A DNA stretch of 32,415 nucleotides from an uncultured Gammaproteobacteria bacterium (GCA_913428515.1 CAJYCI010000005.1:1-32415); one strand, 5' to 3'; positions 1 to 7,917 are shown, numbered from the stretch's first letter. Made by a program: numbers and translations. The notes: generated by a model from the sequence alone, not told the origin.

Positions 1-59
1 GTAAAAACATAGCGAAAGTTTTGTATGATATTTGATAGCAGACTTAAAAGGAGAAAACT

Positions 60-329
60 TTGTTAATAGCAGTAAGGGCAAAAGTAGAAAGTGTCGAGCA
101 TTGGAGAGAAAAATTTAAAACGCACGTAGAACTATTTAAAAGTCAGGGTGTGACTGCTGCACACATGGGAGCAGCGAATGATGAAACAGTAGTCGCAGTC
201 TTCGAAACAAACGATCCCGATGAGTTCACAAAAATATTTAATGATCCAGCAACGGCGGAAGCAATGTCAGAAGACAAGATAATTGGCGGTGTTGAGATGT
301 TCGTGCTAGATGAGACCGTGAAATTATGA
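60..329 (+). CDS. Small dimeric alpha/beta-barrel-like protein, function unknown
   Basis: An 89-residue cytosolic protein with no signal peptide or membrane segment. Its short alternating strand and helix pattern, with a 'FETNDPDEF' turn followed by an acidic helix, resembles the small ferredoxin-like dimeric barrels of the antibiotic-biosynthesis-monooxygenase / DUF3764 type. That is inference from pattern and I cannot name the exact family. The start is TTG, supported by an AAGGAG Shine-Dalgarno about 6-7 nt upstream and by the first strand (LIAVRAKV) beginning at once. The M28-like gene follows after 8 nt, so the two are probably co-transcribed. No catalytic residue can be pointed to. Confidence 0.7.
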   Translation: MLIAVRAKVESVEHWREKFKTHVELFKSQGVTAAHMGAANDETVVAVFETNDPDEFTKIFNDPATAEAMSEDKIIGGVEMFVLDETVKL

Positions 330-337
330 ATATGTAA

Positions 338-1618
338 ATGGCTAAATTCCGTCCCTACATCGTGTCTTTCATTAGAAAAAGAACCTTCTTAAAAATTTTA
401 CCCTTATTATTTATCGGTCTTTTGACTCAGTTTAAATCGAGAGGTGCCAAAAGTACTGTTGTCTCGAAGACTGATAGAAAAAGACTAGAAAAAGATTTGG
501 TAGAGTGGGATTCCATCGAACTCCACAGGACAGGCACTGTAGGAGATGAGCAGACTGCTATTTGGCTAGCAACGGAAATTGAAAATTGCGGACTTATTCC
601 TGAACTAGATCCGGTAAGGTTTACTAAAAGGACTCCCGGGAGATGTGAGGTGACTAACGGAACAATGTTAGCGAGAGGCCTTCCGCTTTTTGATGGAGGA
701 AGCACCTCTGCTCTAGGGATTACTGGTGAGTCTGGGTCTTTAGATGAAACAAAGTTGATAGCGATTACAAAATTTGGGATATCTTCATTAGGGTCGGCTA
801 CAAAAAATTTAACAAAAGCTAGGAAAGAAAACAGACATTCTGTAATTGTGGCAATAGCTGACGGTGAAACTAGTGCCCCGGGGTTAGCTGTCCTGAACGC
901 TGAATCATATAACGAACCTTTTGGACCGCCCGTACTTCAAGTTGCATCTAAAGAAGCTCAGTGGCTTTTAGCTCTGGACGAAAATGAACTTTTAACCGTC
1001 TGTGTTGAGTTAACTGGGGAAGACTCTGAAGCTTTAAATGTTCAGACTAAAATAATAGGGAAAGATTCTTCATTAAAGCCGATTGTTGTGATGACGCCAA
1101 GAAGCGGCTGGTGGACCTGCACCTCTGAAAGAGGTGGCGGGATAGCGGTCTGGCTAAATGCAATAAGGCATCTTTCAAAAAATACCCCGAATCGGACTGT
1201 GATATTTATAGCAAATACAGGACATGAGTTAGGTCATCTAGGATTCAATCATTTCTTGAAAAAAAATTCTTCTTTAGTTGAGCATGCTTATTGTTGGGTT
1301 CACTTGGGTGCGAACTTCGCTGCAAGCCGGGGAAGTCTACTTTGGCAGGCTTCAAGTCAAAACTATATCGATAAAGGTCAGAAAAAGTTAAGTGGCCTAG
1401 GTTTAGAGGACCTCGAATTCTGGCCCATTTCTTCAAGGCCCCTCGGAGAGGCAAGAAATGTGCACGATGGTGGTGGTCAGTATATTTCTTTGCTTGGCAG
1501 TAATCCCTTGTTTCATCATCCAAATGATCAATGGCCACACTCTGTAGACATGTCTAAACTTGAAAAACTTAACGGATTTATGATGGCGATGATATCTGAC
1601 CTAGCGAATCAAAAGTAA
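338..1618 (+). CDS. M28-peptidase-like protein with degenerate metal site, membrane-anchored
   Basis: A 426-residue protein with an N-terminal hydrophobic segment (about residues 17-30, after a basic stretch), likely a signal anchor placing the rest in the periplasm. The C-terminal half has the layout of M28 zinc aminopeptidases: a 'TPRSGWW' block (253-259), a 'SERGGG' block (263-268), 'NTGHELGHLG' (293-302) and 'FHHPNDQWPHSVDM' (392-405). True M28 enzymes have a His-x-Asp, an Asp in a DNASG-like loop, a Glu-Glu pair, a further Asp and a final His. Here the first His/Asp and the loop Asp are replaced, the Glu pair reads His-Glu, and the final His remains. It may be an inactive or re-purposed fold. 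It lies 8 nt after the small upstream gene and 10 nt before a MAPEG gene, so likely one operon. Confidence 0.7.
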   Translation: MAKFRPYIVSFIRKRTFLKILPLLFIGLLTQFKSRGAKSTVVSKTDRKRLEKDLVEWDSIELHRTGTVGDEQTAIWLATEIENCGLIPELDPVRFTKRTPGRCEVTNGTMLARGLPLFDGGSTSALGITGESGSLDETKLIAITKFGISSLGSATKNLTKARKENRHSVIVAIADGETSAPGLAVLNAESYNEPFGPPVLQVASKEAQWLLALDENELLTVCVELTGEDSEALNVQTKIIGKDSSLKPIVVMTPRSGWWTCTSERGGGIAVWLNAIRHLSKNTPNRTVIFIANTGHELGHLGFNHFLKKNSSLVEHAYCWVHLGANFAASRGSLLWQASSQNYIDKGQKKLSGLGLEDLEFWPISSRPLGEARNVHDGGGQYISLLGSNPLFHHPNDQWPHSVDMSKLEKLNGFMMAMISDLANQK

Positions 1619-1628
1619 AGGATCCTTT

Positions 1629-2045
1629 ATGAACATTTTATACCCAATGCTTCTGGTAATTACTCTCTCGGGAATTTTATTTCTACTATTAGGAGCCACT
1701 CGGGTGCCTTCGATTATAAAATATTTTGGAAAGTTGCAAGCCGCTAAACATTCAGACGATTTGAGGCCAAATTTACCCAGCTCGGCAAGAAACATTACCG
1801 ACAATTACAATCACCTATTTGAGCAGCCAACTCTTTTCTACGCGCTTGTTACTTATATTTATTTAATGGAGCACGCGGACAGCACTCATCTTTATTTAGC
1901 TTGGCTTTACGCAGCATTAAGGATCGTCCACTCCGTTATTCAGATTACTTCGAATAATGTTTCATACAGAGCCCTAATTTTTCTAGGCTCCGGTGCATGT
2001 TTGATGCTTATGATTATAAAAGAAGTCGTGTTTTTCGTATCATAA
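1629..2045 (+). CDS. MAPEG family membrane protein (copy 1)
   Basis: A 138-residue protein with four predicted membrane helices. The conserved 'DNYNHLFEQPTLFYAL' segment (about residues 57-72) and the later 'RIVHSVIQ' segment are hallmarks of the MAPEG superfamily (membrane-associated proteins in eicosanoid and glutathione metabolism), whose members include microsomal glutathione transferases. The bacterial substrate is unknown. The start ATG follows an AAAGGA Shine-Dalgarno. It follows the M28-like gene closely and is probably co-transcribed. Two further MAPEG genes occur in this window; the one at 14150 shares the same 'DNYNHL.EQPTLFYA' core and is the closest relative. Confidence 0.9.
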   Translation: MNILYPMLLVITLSGILFLLLGATRVPSIIKYFGKLQAAKHSDDLRPNLPSSARNITDNYNHLFEQPTLFYALVTYIYLMEHADSTHLYLAWLYAALRIVHSVIQITSNNVSYRALIFLGSGACLMLMIIKEVVFFVS

Positions 2046-2146
2046 TGGGGTGTCAAATTTGATAATTTATTTACGAGATGGTTGGCGGTGTTATTTTATA
2101 ATCAACCCAGACTAAGGTGTCCTAATATTCTAGATAGGCTAAAAAA

Positions 2147-2470
2147 ATGAATCTGTACTTTTATCTTTTTATTGCGATCTCTCTTGAAGTGCTCGGTACG
2201 ATGCTTCTCCCATTATCTCAGAATTTTTCTAAGTTAATTCCTACTTCTGTTTTGCTTCTCTCTTACGCGACATCTTTTTACTTTCTAGCTCTGGTTTCTC
2301 AGAAACTTCCTCTGGCTATAATTTACTCTTCTTGGGCCGGATTAGGGGTCTTCTCGGTAGCTATCCTAAGCAACTTTATTTACAGGCAGACATTAAACTG
2401 GCAGATAATTCTGGGTTTGTTTCTGATAATTATTGGCGTGACTATCGTGAATGTTTATAGAACCTCTTAG
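2147..2470 (+). CDS. Small multidrug resistance (SMR) family transporter
   Basis: 107 residues in four membrane helices, the standard SMR length. The essential membrane glutamate of EmrE-like proton antiporters is present in the first helix ('ISLEVLGT', Glu at about residue 14). The 'IIYSSWAGLG' stretch (about 58-67) matches the conserved Tyr/Trp substrate-site region. By family this would be an inner-membrane homo- or heterodimer exchanging protons for cationic or guanidinium-like compounds; the substrate cannot be told here. No partner SMR gene lies next to it. It is convergent with the beta-lactamase-like gene. The 101-nt upstream gap has a TATAAT but no convincing -35. Confidence 0.9.
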   Translation: MNLYFYLFIAISLEVLGTMLLPLSQNFSKLIPTSVLLLSYATSFYFLALVSQKLPLAIIYSSWAGLGVFSVAILSNFIYRQTLNWQIILGLFLIIIGVTIVNVYRTS

Positions 2471-2511
2471 CCTGGGTCGCCTCGTGTTCAAAGATTTTCT
2501 AAAAAAGTTAT

Positions 2512-3720
2512 CTAAATAAGTTTATATAAGGCTCTGGTTAGTTTATTCGTGGTCTGATAGAGGTCCTGTAATTTGTGCATTCTGTTACATAAAAATCCAT
2601 AGCCTATTTTCTTTTCTAAGTCTCCGAATGCTACTGAACCTCCAACTCCACAGTGACCAAAAAGCGAAGCGGGATGTTTTTTGGAAGCGATAGTGGTGAT
2701 GCCTAACCCTATATCAAAACCTACGCCGAAGTTCACATCTGCGCCAAACAAGACAGTGTCTGGTCCGCTCGATAAGGGTTTTATGCTTTGTATCAGTGTG
2801 CTTTCGTTCAAGAGCTTTTTTCCGTTCCTTTCGCAACCCGTGCTTAGAATACCAAATAACTTGGCCAAAGATTTTGCAGTCCCGTGTCCATTTGCGGAGG
2901 GAATCTCGGCCTTCCGCCAGTCCTCTTCGTTGACGTAATTGGAGTCGGTCACCCCGCCATCAAATGCAATTTTGAAGTCTCCCCTGCTAAGAAATTTTTT
3001 CAAGTTTCTGAGTTGCTTCGAAAGAAGAAAGTTAGGAACCAACTTTAAGACCTCAAGGGATTTAGGGTTAGGTTTCGAATCTACTAATACGTCACCGCAT
3101 CGAGTTATGTCCTCGTCATCAAGGCCAATCTTAAAGTCAATCCCAAACGGATCGGCTATTTCCTCTCTAAAGTATTGACCAACAGATCTCCCGTCTATTC
3201 TCCTCAGGATTTCCCCGACTAACCACCCGTAAGTTAAGGCATGGTATCCCTGAGTCGATCCTGGAATATAAAAAGGGGCCTGATTTTGAAGTAACTCGAT
3301 CCATCCTTCCCAGTCTCCAAATTTAGTAGCAGGAAAGCCTTGCTGGAACCCGAACATTCCCGCGCGATGACAAAGGAAGTCGCTTACTCTCGTGTCTTCC
3401 TTTCCGTTACATCCATATTCCGGCCAATATGTCGTTACTTTTTCAGTCAAATCGAGTTTTCCTTCGTCTATAAGTTTGACGATACATAAGGCTGTGACCG
3501 CTTTTGTCGTAGAGAAAACATTGAGAATGGTGTTTTCAGACCAGAGCTCAGATCTCTCACGATCTTTATGTCCACCCCATAGATCAACAAGCATCTCACC
3601 GTCTTTTTCTATTGCGATAGCGGCACCGGTATCAAAGCCGCTTTCCAATGATCGCCTAAAAATTTCTGCGATTTCTGAAAATCTTGAGTCGCAGTGTCCG
3701 GATATGGCTGCTTTTTCCAT
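2512..3720 (-). CDS. Beta-lactamase-fold serine hydrolase (class C / EstB-like)
   Basis: A 402-residue protein with the penicillin-binding-protein / class C beta-lactamase fold. The nucleophile motif SxxK is 'STTK' (residues 70-73). A Tyr-containing 'YHALTYGWL' block fits the second motif, and 'HCGVGGS' in the C-terminal region fits the third (HxG in place of KTG). There is no signal peptide, so a cytosolic esterase or peptidase of the EstB/LACTB type is likelier than an antibiotic-degrading beta-lactamase. A Shine-Dalgarno-like GAAAGG lies about 6 nt before the ATG. It is transcribed divergently from the small membrane protein at 3865. Confidence 0.9.
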   Translation of the reverse strand: MEKAAISGHCDSRFSEIAEIFRRSLESGFDTGAAIAIEKDGEMLVDLWGGHKDRERSELWSENTILNVFSTTKAVTALCIVKLIDEGKLDLTEKVTTYWPEYGCNGKEDTRVSDFLCHRAGMFGFQQGFPATKFGDWEGWIELLQNQAPFYIPGSTQGYHALTYGWLVGEILRRIDGRSVGQYFREEIADPFGIDFKIGLDDEDITRCGDVLVDSKPNPKSLEVLKLVPNFLLSKQLRNLKKFLSRGDFKIAFDGGVTDSNYVNEEDWRKAEIPSANGHGTAKSLAKLFGILSTGCERNGKKLLNESTLIQSIKPLSSGPDTVLFGADVNFGVGFDIGLGITTIASKKHPASLFGHCGVGGSVAFGDLEKKIGYGFLCNRMHKLQDLYQTTNKLTRALYKLI

Positions 3721-3746
3721 TAGGGGCCTTTCGAGATTTGTTATAG

Positions 3747-3779
3747 TAGAGGCAATATATCACGGTAAGGTAGCCTCTA
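3747..3779. repeat. Inverted repeat in divergent promoter region
   Basis: TAGAGGC (3747-3753) and its exact complement GCCTCTA (3773-3779) are separated by 19 nt, between the divergent genes at 3720 and 3865. It could be an operator for one or both genes or chance. A second shorter dyad, ACCTCG/CGAGGT (3794-3799 and 3810-3815), follows. No motif I can assign to a known regulator. Confidence 0.35.
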
Positions 3780-3864
3780 TACTTTATTAAAATACCTCGC
3801 CTAAATTTACGAGGTGGAGTTATTTCTTATCTCTTTTTTATTCACCATTAAAGGAATCTAAAAC

Positions 3865-4233
3865 ATGAGCTACGGGTTTTTTATTGCAGCCGCACTTATT
3901 TCGTTTGCGAGTGCTATATTTCATGGATTAATCGGAGGAAGAATGTATCTAGAGAATATCTCGCAAAGTGATCTGACAACACTAACTAAGTCTTTAAGCC
4001 TGGTGAGTTGGCACGTTTTTACAATATTTCTTGTAGTCTCCGCCGTTACGTTCACTTGGCTAGCTTATTACCCTGGGTTTGAGATCGCGGCATATCCGTT
4101 GATCGGGATAAATTTTTTAGGCGCTACCTTGTTTTTATTCTTGGGTTTCGGGAATCATAAAAACCTAATGAAACTGCCGGGCGCCTACTTAATGTCAATC
4201 ACTGGTCTTCTAGCTCTGCTTGCGGTTGTTTGA
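3865..4233 (+). CDS. Small four-helix membrane protein, unknown
   Basis: 122 residues forming about four membrane helices, with a Gly/His-containing first loop ('IFHGLIGGRMYLENI', about 18-32) and 'SWHVFTIFLV' opening the second helix. The two His residues in helices could suggest haem or metal binding, but I do not recognise the family and make no functional claim. The start ATG has an AAAGGA Shine-Dalgarno about 7 nt upstream. It is followed after 25 nt by the Fur box that drives the iron transporter, so it is probably a separate unit. Confidence 0.75.
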   Translation: MSYGFFIAAALISFASAIFHGLIGGRMYLENISQSDLTTLTKSLSLVSWHVFTIFLVVSAVTFTWLAYYPGFEIAAYPLIGINFLGATLFLFLGFGNHKNLMKLPGAYLMSITGLLALLAVV

Positions 4234-4258
4234 TTCGCTTGGCAGTGAGAAACTCTTG

Positions 4259-4286
4259 TTGAGAATCATTCTCAATTAGGTACAAT
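4259..4286 (+). promoter_or_regulatory. Fur-box promoter of the iron ABC transporter
   Basis: A perfect 7-1-7 palindrome, TGAGAATCATTCTCA (4260-4274), extended by one pair to 4259-4275, matches the classic Fur operator pattern. It overlaps a good sigma70-like promoter: -35 TTGAGA (4259-4264), 16-nt spacer, -10 TACAAT (4281-4286). Iron-loaded Fur would cover the -35 and spacer. The predicted start of transcription (about 4292-4294) falls on the ATG of the binding-protein gene. Confidence 0.85.
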
Positions 4287-4293
4287 ACTGAAT

Positions 4294-5313
4294 ATGAGAT
4301 CTTTAATCTTTTTTTTATCAATCGTCCTTTTATCACAAGTTCTCCTCGCGTCTGAAGTCAATATCTATACCTCTCGACACTACGATTCTGACGCATCTCT
4401 GTACTCGGAGTTCACCGATCTAACTGGCATAAAAGTTAATATTATTTCGGGCAAAGGTCCTGCGTTGATAGAGAGGATAAAATCTGAGGGAGTGAATTCA
4501 CGAGCTGATATTTTTTTTACGGTAGACGCTGGAAACTTGTGGAAAGTCCAGAAAGAAGGTTTGTTTCAAGAGATTAAATCAAGAAGCGTCCTGGCAACAG
4601 TACCGGAAAATTTGAGAGGGCCTAACAACGAGTGGACCGCGATCGCAAAAAGAGCAAGAGTGGTGTTCTATAATCCTCAAAAAGTAAGCCGAGAAGAAAT
4701 CGTAGATTTTGCGTATGAGGACTTAGCAGATGGTACCTGGAAAAATAGAGTGGTTATTAGGAGCTCTAGTAATATGTACAATCAATCCTTGGTTGCATCG
4801 CTAATCGCTAATGTTGGGTTGGAAAGAACAGAAAACTGGGCAAAAGGCCTGGTAGCAAATTTTGCAAGAAAGCCCCAAGGAAATGATCGCTCCCAGATCA
4901 TGGCGGTCGCAAATGGCGAAGCTGATTTGGCTGTTGCGAATAGCTATTATTTTGGAATGATGCTCTCTGGATCCGCTGGAGAACAGCAGCTCGAAGCAGC
5001 CAAAAAAGTGAGAGTCTTATTTCCCAATCAAAAAAGCCGCGGAGTTCATATAAACATAAGCGGTGCTGGTATCTTGAAGTACTCGCCGAATTCTGAAAAC
5101 GGTAATAGATTTCTTGAATTTTTGCTTTCACCGAAGGTACAGAAATATATGGTCGATCGATCATACGAATACCCTGTATTGAAGCAGATTCTTCCGAGTC
5201 CAGAAATTACTGAACTAGGCCTTGGTTTTAAAGAGGATGAGATTTCAGTCAAAAAATTTGGTGAACTTAATCCTGAGGCGATCAGACTTATGGACCGGTC
5301 AGGTTGGAAATAG
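4294..5313 (+). CDS. Ferric iron ABC transporter, periplasmic binding protein
   Basis: 339 residues with a cleavable signal peptide (residues 1 to about 19, hydrophobic 'LIFFLSIVLLSQVLLA'). The mature start 'EVNIYTSRHY' and the pair 'SYYFG' (Tyr218-Tyr219) are typical of the FbpA/FutA/AfuA ferric-binding proteins, whose adjacent tyrosines ligate Fe(III). 'ADIFFTVDAGNLW' (71-83) is also characteristic. It would bind ferric iron in the periplasm and hand it to the permease at 5363. There is no good Shine-Dalgarno; the promoter predicts an mRNA beginning at or within about 3 nt of the ATG, so translation may be leaderless. It is iron-regulated through the perfect Fur box just upstream. Confidence 0.93.
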   Translation: MRSLIFFLSIVLLSQVLLASEVNIYTSRHYDSDASLYSEFTDLTGIKVNIISGKGPALIERIKSEGVNSRADIFFTVDAGNLWKVQKEGLFQEIKSRSVLATVPENLRGPNNEWTAIAKRARVVFYNPQKVSREEIVDFAYEDLADGTWKNRVVIRSSSNMYNQSLVASLIANVGLERTENWAKGLVANFARKPQGNDRSQIMAVANGEADLAVANSYYFGMMLSGSAGEQQLEAAKKVRVLFPNQKSRGVHINISGAGILKYSPNSENGNRFLEFLLSPKVQKYMVDRSYEYPVLKQILPSPEITELGLGFKEDEISVKKFGELNPEAIRLMDRSGWK

Positions 5314-5362
5314 GATTTCACTGGTTTAAGCTCTATTCTCTTATTGAAGCAGCTTATAAAAA

Positions 5363-6988
5363 TTGAGATTTAGTAATTTTTCCCTCTGGAGATATTTCCC
5401 CTACATAGTTTTAATCGTGTTCACGGCACCGCTTTTCGTGGTACTAGCTAGCCTTTTTGGAGAGTACTCTGAGAACTGGGCACATTTGTTCGAATATGTC
5501 TTATTCGATTACGTAAGCACAACGGTAACCCTGGTAATTGGGGTCTCGGTTTTGGTTTTTTTGATAGGTACTACTACTGCATGGGTAGTTACAAACTATA
5601 ATTTTTTAGGGAGGAACCTGTTTGAGTGGGCCCTCATTCTCCCTTTAGCTATGCCTCCCTATGTTATGGCATACACGTTCACCGGTCTATTCGACCCTTA
5701 CGGAGATGCAAATAACCTAGTAAGAGACTTTTTTCAACTGAATCGTGATACGGTTGTATTCCCCAATTTTAGGAATGTCTATGGGGCCATTATTGTCTTC
5801 TCTTTTACCCTTTACCCGTATGTATATTTAGTTTGTAGAAGCGCATTTTTAAATCAATCTAAATCAATGAAAGAGGCGGCTCGGATCTTGGGGTTGAGCC
5901 AGATAAAGGTTTTTTACAACCTGGCACTTCCTATCGCGAGGCCGGCCGTCATTGGCGGGCTAGTGTTAGCTATCATGGAAACTCTTTCAGACTTTGGCGC
6001 GGTAGATCATTTTGCAATTCAGACATTCACTACAGGAATTTTTAGAACGTGGTATGGGATGTATGATCTTACTACAGCAATGCAACTGGCATCCTTCCTT
6101 TTGCTTACAATTGGCATTCTTTTTCTGGTAGAAAGGAGCGCGAGGACAAGACAAAATTACACATCAAATAATTCGAGTTTCTCCCCACAGTCTGAGCTGA
6201 AATTAAAAGGCATAAATTCTTTGATTGCTTTTTCAGTTTGCTTCCTCCCATTGTTAATTGGCTTTATTCTCCCAGTTTTAGAGCTCGTTCAATGGGCCTA
6301 CCACAGTAATTTAGCTTTTTTCAACCAACAATTTTTCATTACCGCTTTCAACACCTTATCCCTGGCGATCTGTTCGGGAATCATCTGCGCGTATACAGCT
6401 TTATTAATTAATTTTTCAATGCGCTTCGCCCCTAATCAGGCTATCAGCAAGCTTAGTTTCCTCTTATCAATTGGTTATGTAATACCAGGTTTGATTTTGG
6501 CGGTCGGGTTGGTACAGCTTTATTTATATCTAGATAATAGTATTCTGCAGGGCTCAAATTTTTTTCTCACCGGTTCCTTAGTCGGTTTGGTGTTGGCCTA
6601 CATTATAAAGACCTATGCATCCGCTAATTCGTCAATCGAGTCGGGTTATGAGAGGATCAGTGAATCTCTTGATAATTCAGCAAGAGTTTTAGGGACTAAA
6701 AGTTGGACATTGTTAAAAAAAGTTCATATGCCTCTTCTTAAAACTAGCCTTTTCACTTCAATACTTCTTGTGATGTCAGATGTCGTCAAAGAATTACCTG
6801 CCACACTGATTCTTAGACCCTTCAATTTTGATACGCTAGCCGTCTCGACTTACACTTATGCTGCTGAGGAAAGAATGTATCAGGCAGCTGCGCCTGCTAT
6901 TGCGATCGTTGTAGTAGGGCTTATCCCAATCATATTACTTACAAAAATGATTAGAGAATCAAGAGTGTCTGCAAAAAATGACAACTAA
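5363..6988 (+). CDS. Ferric iron ABC transporter, fused double permease
   Basis: 541 residues with about twelve membrane helices in two repeated permease domains, the FbpB/SfuB/HitB arrangement. Each half has an EAA loop that contacts the ATPase: 'EAARILGLSQIKVF' in the first half and 'DNSARVLGTKSWTLL' in the second. It carries iron from the binding protein across the inner membrane. The start is TTG; the first membrane helix begins about 11 residues later as in relatives, and no in-frame ATG is better placed. The Shine-Dalgarno is poor. The 3' end overlaps the ATPase gene by 11 nt, pointing to translational coupling in the Fur-regulated operon. Confidence 0.93.
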   Translation: MRFSNFSLWRYFPYIVLIVFTAPLFVVLASLFGEYSENWAHLFEYVLFDYVSTTVTLVIGVSVLVFLIGTTTAWVVTNYNFLGRNLFEWALILPLAMPPYVMAYTFTGLFDPYGDANNLVRDFFQLNRDTVVFPNFRNVYGAIIVFSFTLYPYVYLVCRSAFLNQSKSMKEAARILGLSQIKVFYNLALPIARPAVIGGLVLAIMETLSDFGAVDHFAIQTFTTGIFRTWYGMYDLTTAMQLASFLLLTIGILFLVERSARTRQNYTSNNSSFSPQSELKLKGINSLIAFSVCFLPLLIGFILPVLELVQWAYHSNLAFFNQQFFITAFNTLSLAICSGIICAYTALLINFSMRFAPNQAISKLSFLLSIGYVIPGLILAVGLVQLYLYLDNSILQGSNFFLTGSLVGLVLAYIIKTYASANSSIESGYERISESLDNSARVLGTKSWTLLKKVHMPLLKTSLFTSILLVMSDVVKELPATLILRPFNFDTLAVSTYTYAAEERMYQAAAPAIAIVVVGLIPIILLTKMIRESRVSAKNDN

Positions 6989-7625
6989 CGTTCTACAAAT
7001 TGAACAACTTTCATACTCGTACACCGGCAGCAATAAAGTCCTGGATAACTTAGATTTAGAGATCCAGACAGGTGAGCGGGTAGGATTACTTGGTCCCTCG
7101 GGTTGTGGAAAAAGCACCTTACTCCGATTAATAGCAGGCCTAGAAAAACCTGATGGTGGAAGCATAACTATACTAGGAAATCTAGTATCTGGTCATAGGT
7201 CAATGGTTCCGCCGGAAAATAGAAAGATAGGGTTAGTGGTTCAAGAAAAGGCACTCTTTCCGCATATGTCGGTCAAAGACAATATCGTTTTTGGAATCAG
7301 GAAAGAAAAAAATAAGAACAAAATTGCCTCTGATCTATTGGAGATGCTAAAAATTACTAGCCTGTCCGAGAAGTTTCCACATGAGATTTCGGGAGGCGAA
7401 CAACAGCGAGTTGCGCTAGCACGGTCCATTGCCCCTGCGCCAAAATTACTGATGCTTGATGAGCCTTTTAGTGCTCTGGATCAGTCGTTAAAGAGTGAAC
7501 TCTATTCCGAAATATCTAAAGTGCTCAGTGAAAAACAGATCACCATTTTGTTAGTTACTCACGATGTTGATGAAGCTAAGATTTTAACAGATAGGCTGTT
7601 GGAGATAGCTGATTTACAAAAATAA
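6978..7625 (+). CDS. Ferric iron ABC transporter, ATP-binding subunit
   Basis: 215 residues containing a complete ABC ATPase core: Walker A 'GPSGCGKST' (39-47), Q-loop 'VQEKALFPHMSV', signature 'SGGEQQRVALARS', Walker B 'LLMLDEPFSALD' and H-loop 'VTHD'. It lacks the C-terminal regulatory (TOBE-like) domain found in FbpC/PotA-type subunits of about 350 residues, and stops soon after the H-loop. It should power iron uptake through the adjacent permease. It overlaps the permease gene by 11 nt upstream, and downstream overlaps the alkyltransferase reading frame by 14 nt. Its last codons also carry the GGAG that appears to serve that gene. Confidence 0.93.
   Translation: MTTNVLQIEQLSYSYTGSNKVLDNLDLEIQTGERVGLLGPSGCGKSTLLRLIAGLEKPDGGSITILGNLVSGHRSMVPPENRKIGLVVQEKALFPHMSVKDNIVFGIRKEKNKNKIASDLLEMLKITSLSEKFPHEISGGEQQRVALARSIAPAPKLLMLDEPFSALDQSLKSELYSEISKVLSEKQITILLVTHDVDEAKILTDRLLEIADLQK
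7601..7614 (+). promoter_or_regulatory. Shine-Dalgarno plus ATT start of the alkyltransferase gene
   Basis: GGAG (7601-7604) lies 7 nt before ATT (7612-7614). The frame has a TAG at 7606-7608, and no ATG, GTG or TTG occurs between it and the conserved start of the protein. CTG at 7609 is the only other near-cognate codon, but its 4-nt spacing is worse. Same layout as dctQ in this window. Confidence 0.6.
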
Positions 7626-7917
7626 GCTAAACGTAGGCACCGCTTTTCAGAGAAGGGTTTGGTCTGAGCTAGCAAAAATTCCTTCTGGAGAAACAAGGTC
7701 CTATAAAGAGATTGCAATTTCGATTGGCCTGCCAAATGCATCTAGGGCTGTAGCGAATGCGTGTGGAAAAAACCCTCTACCCATTATTGTGCCATGCCAT
7801 AGAGTTATCCGGTCTGACGGGAGCCTTGGGGGCTACAGCGCTTTAGGAGGTGTTGAACAGAAACGAGCCTTGCTTAAGTCTGAGCAGACTGGACAACCAA
7901 TTGAAAATCTGGACTAA
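7612..7917 (+). CDS. Ogt/Ada-type O6-alkylguanine DNA alkyltransferase, probable AUU start
   Basis: Absent from the ORF track because no ATG, GTG or TTG opens it. Translated from ATT 7612 it gives 101 residues that closely match the catalytic domain of Ada/Ogt: 'GTAFQRRVW' (9-17), 'IPSGETRSY' (23-31), helix-turn-helix with arginine finger 'NASRAVANACG' (42-52), active-site 'PCHRV' (Cys62), and a C-terminal 'LLKSEQ' Glu. The Asn-Cys-His-Glu set needed for suicidal alkyl transfer appears intact. The N-terminal ribonuclease-like domain of full Ogt (about 160 residues) is missing, so it resembles short MGMT-domain proteins. It overlaps the iron-transport ATPase gene by 14 nt and is probably translated from the same mRNA. 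Alternatives: a truncated remnant or a sequencing error upstream. The intact frame and motifs argue against decay. Confidence 0.82.
   Translation: MYKNKLNVGTAFQRRVWSELAKIPSGETRSYKEIAISIGLPNASRAVANACGKNPLPIIVPCHRVIRSDGSLGGYSALGGVEQKRALLKSEQTGQPIENLD

Noticed and set aside
2097-2102. TATAAT before the SMR gene as a promoter
   Set aside because: No -35 element at 15-19 nt; the nearest TTGGCG is only 9 nt away.
3392-3790. 132-residue plus-strand ORF
   Set aside because: Reverse shadow of the beta-lactamase-like gene and its promoter; no recognisable protein features.
7600-7630. Programmed frameshift joining the iron ATPase to the alkyltransferase
   Set aside because: The shift needed is +1 and the sequence CAA AAA TAA is not a good slippery site for it. 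An ATT start with a well-spaced GGAG is simpler.
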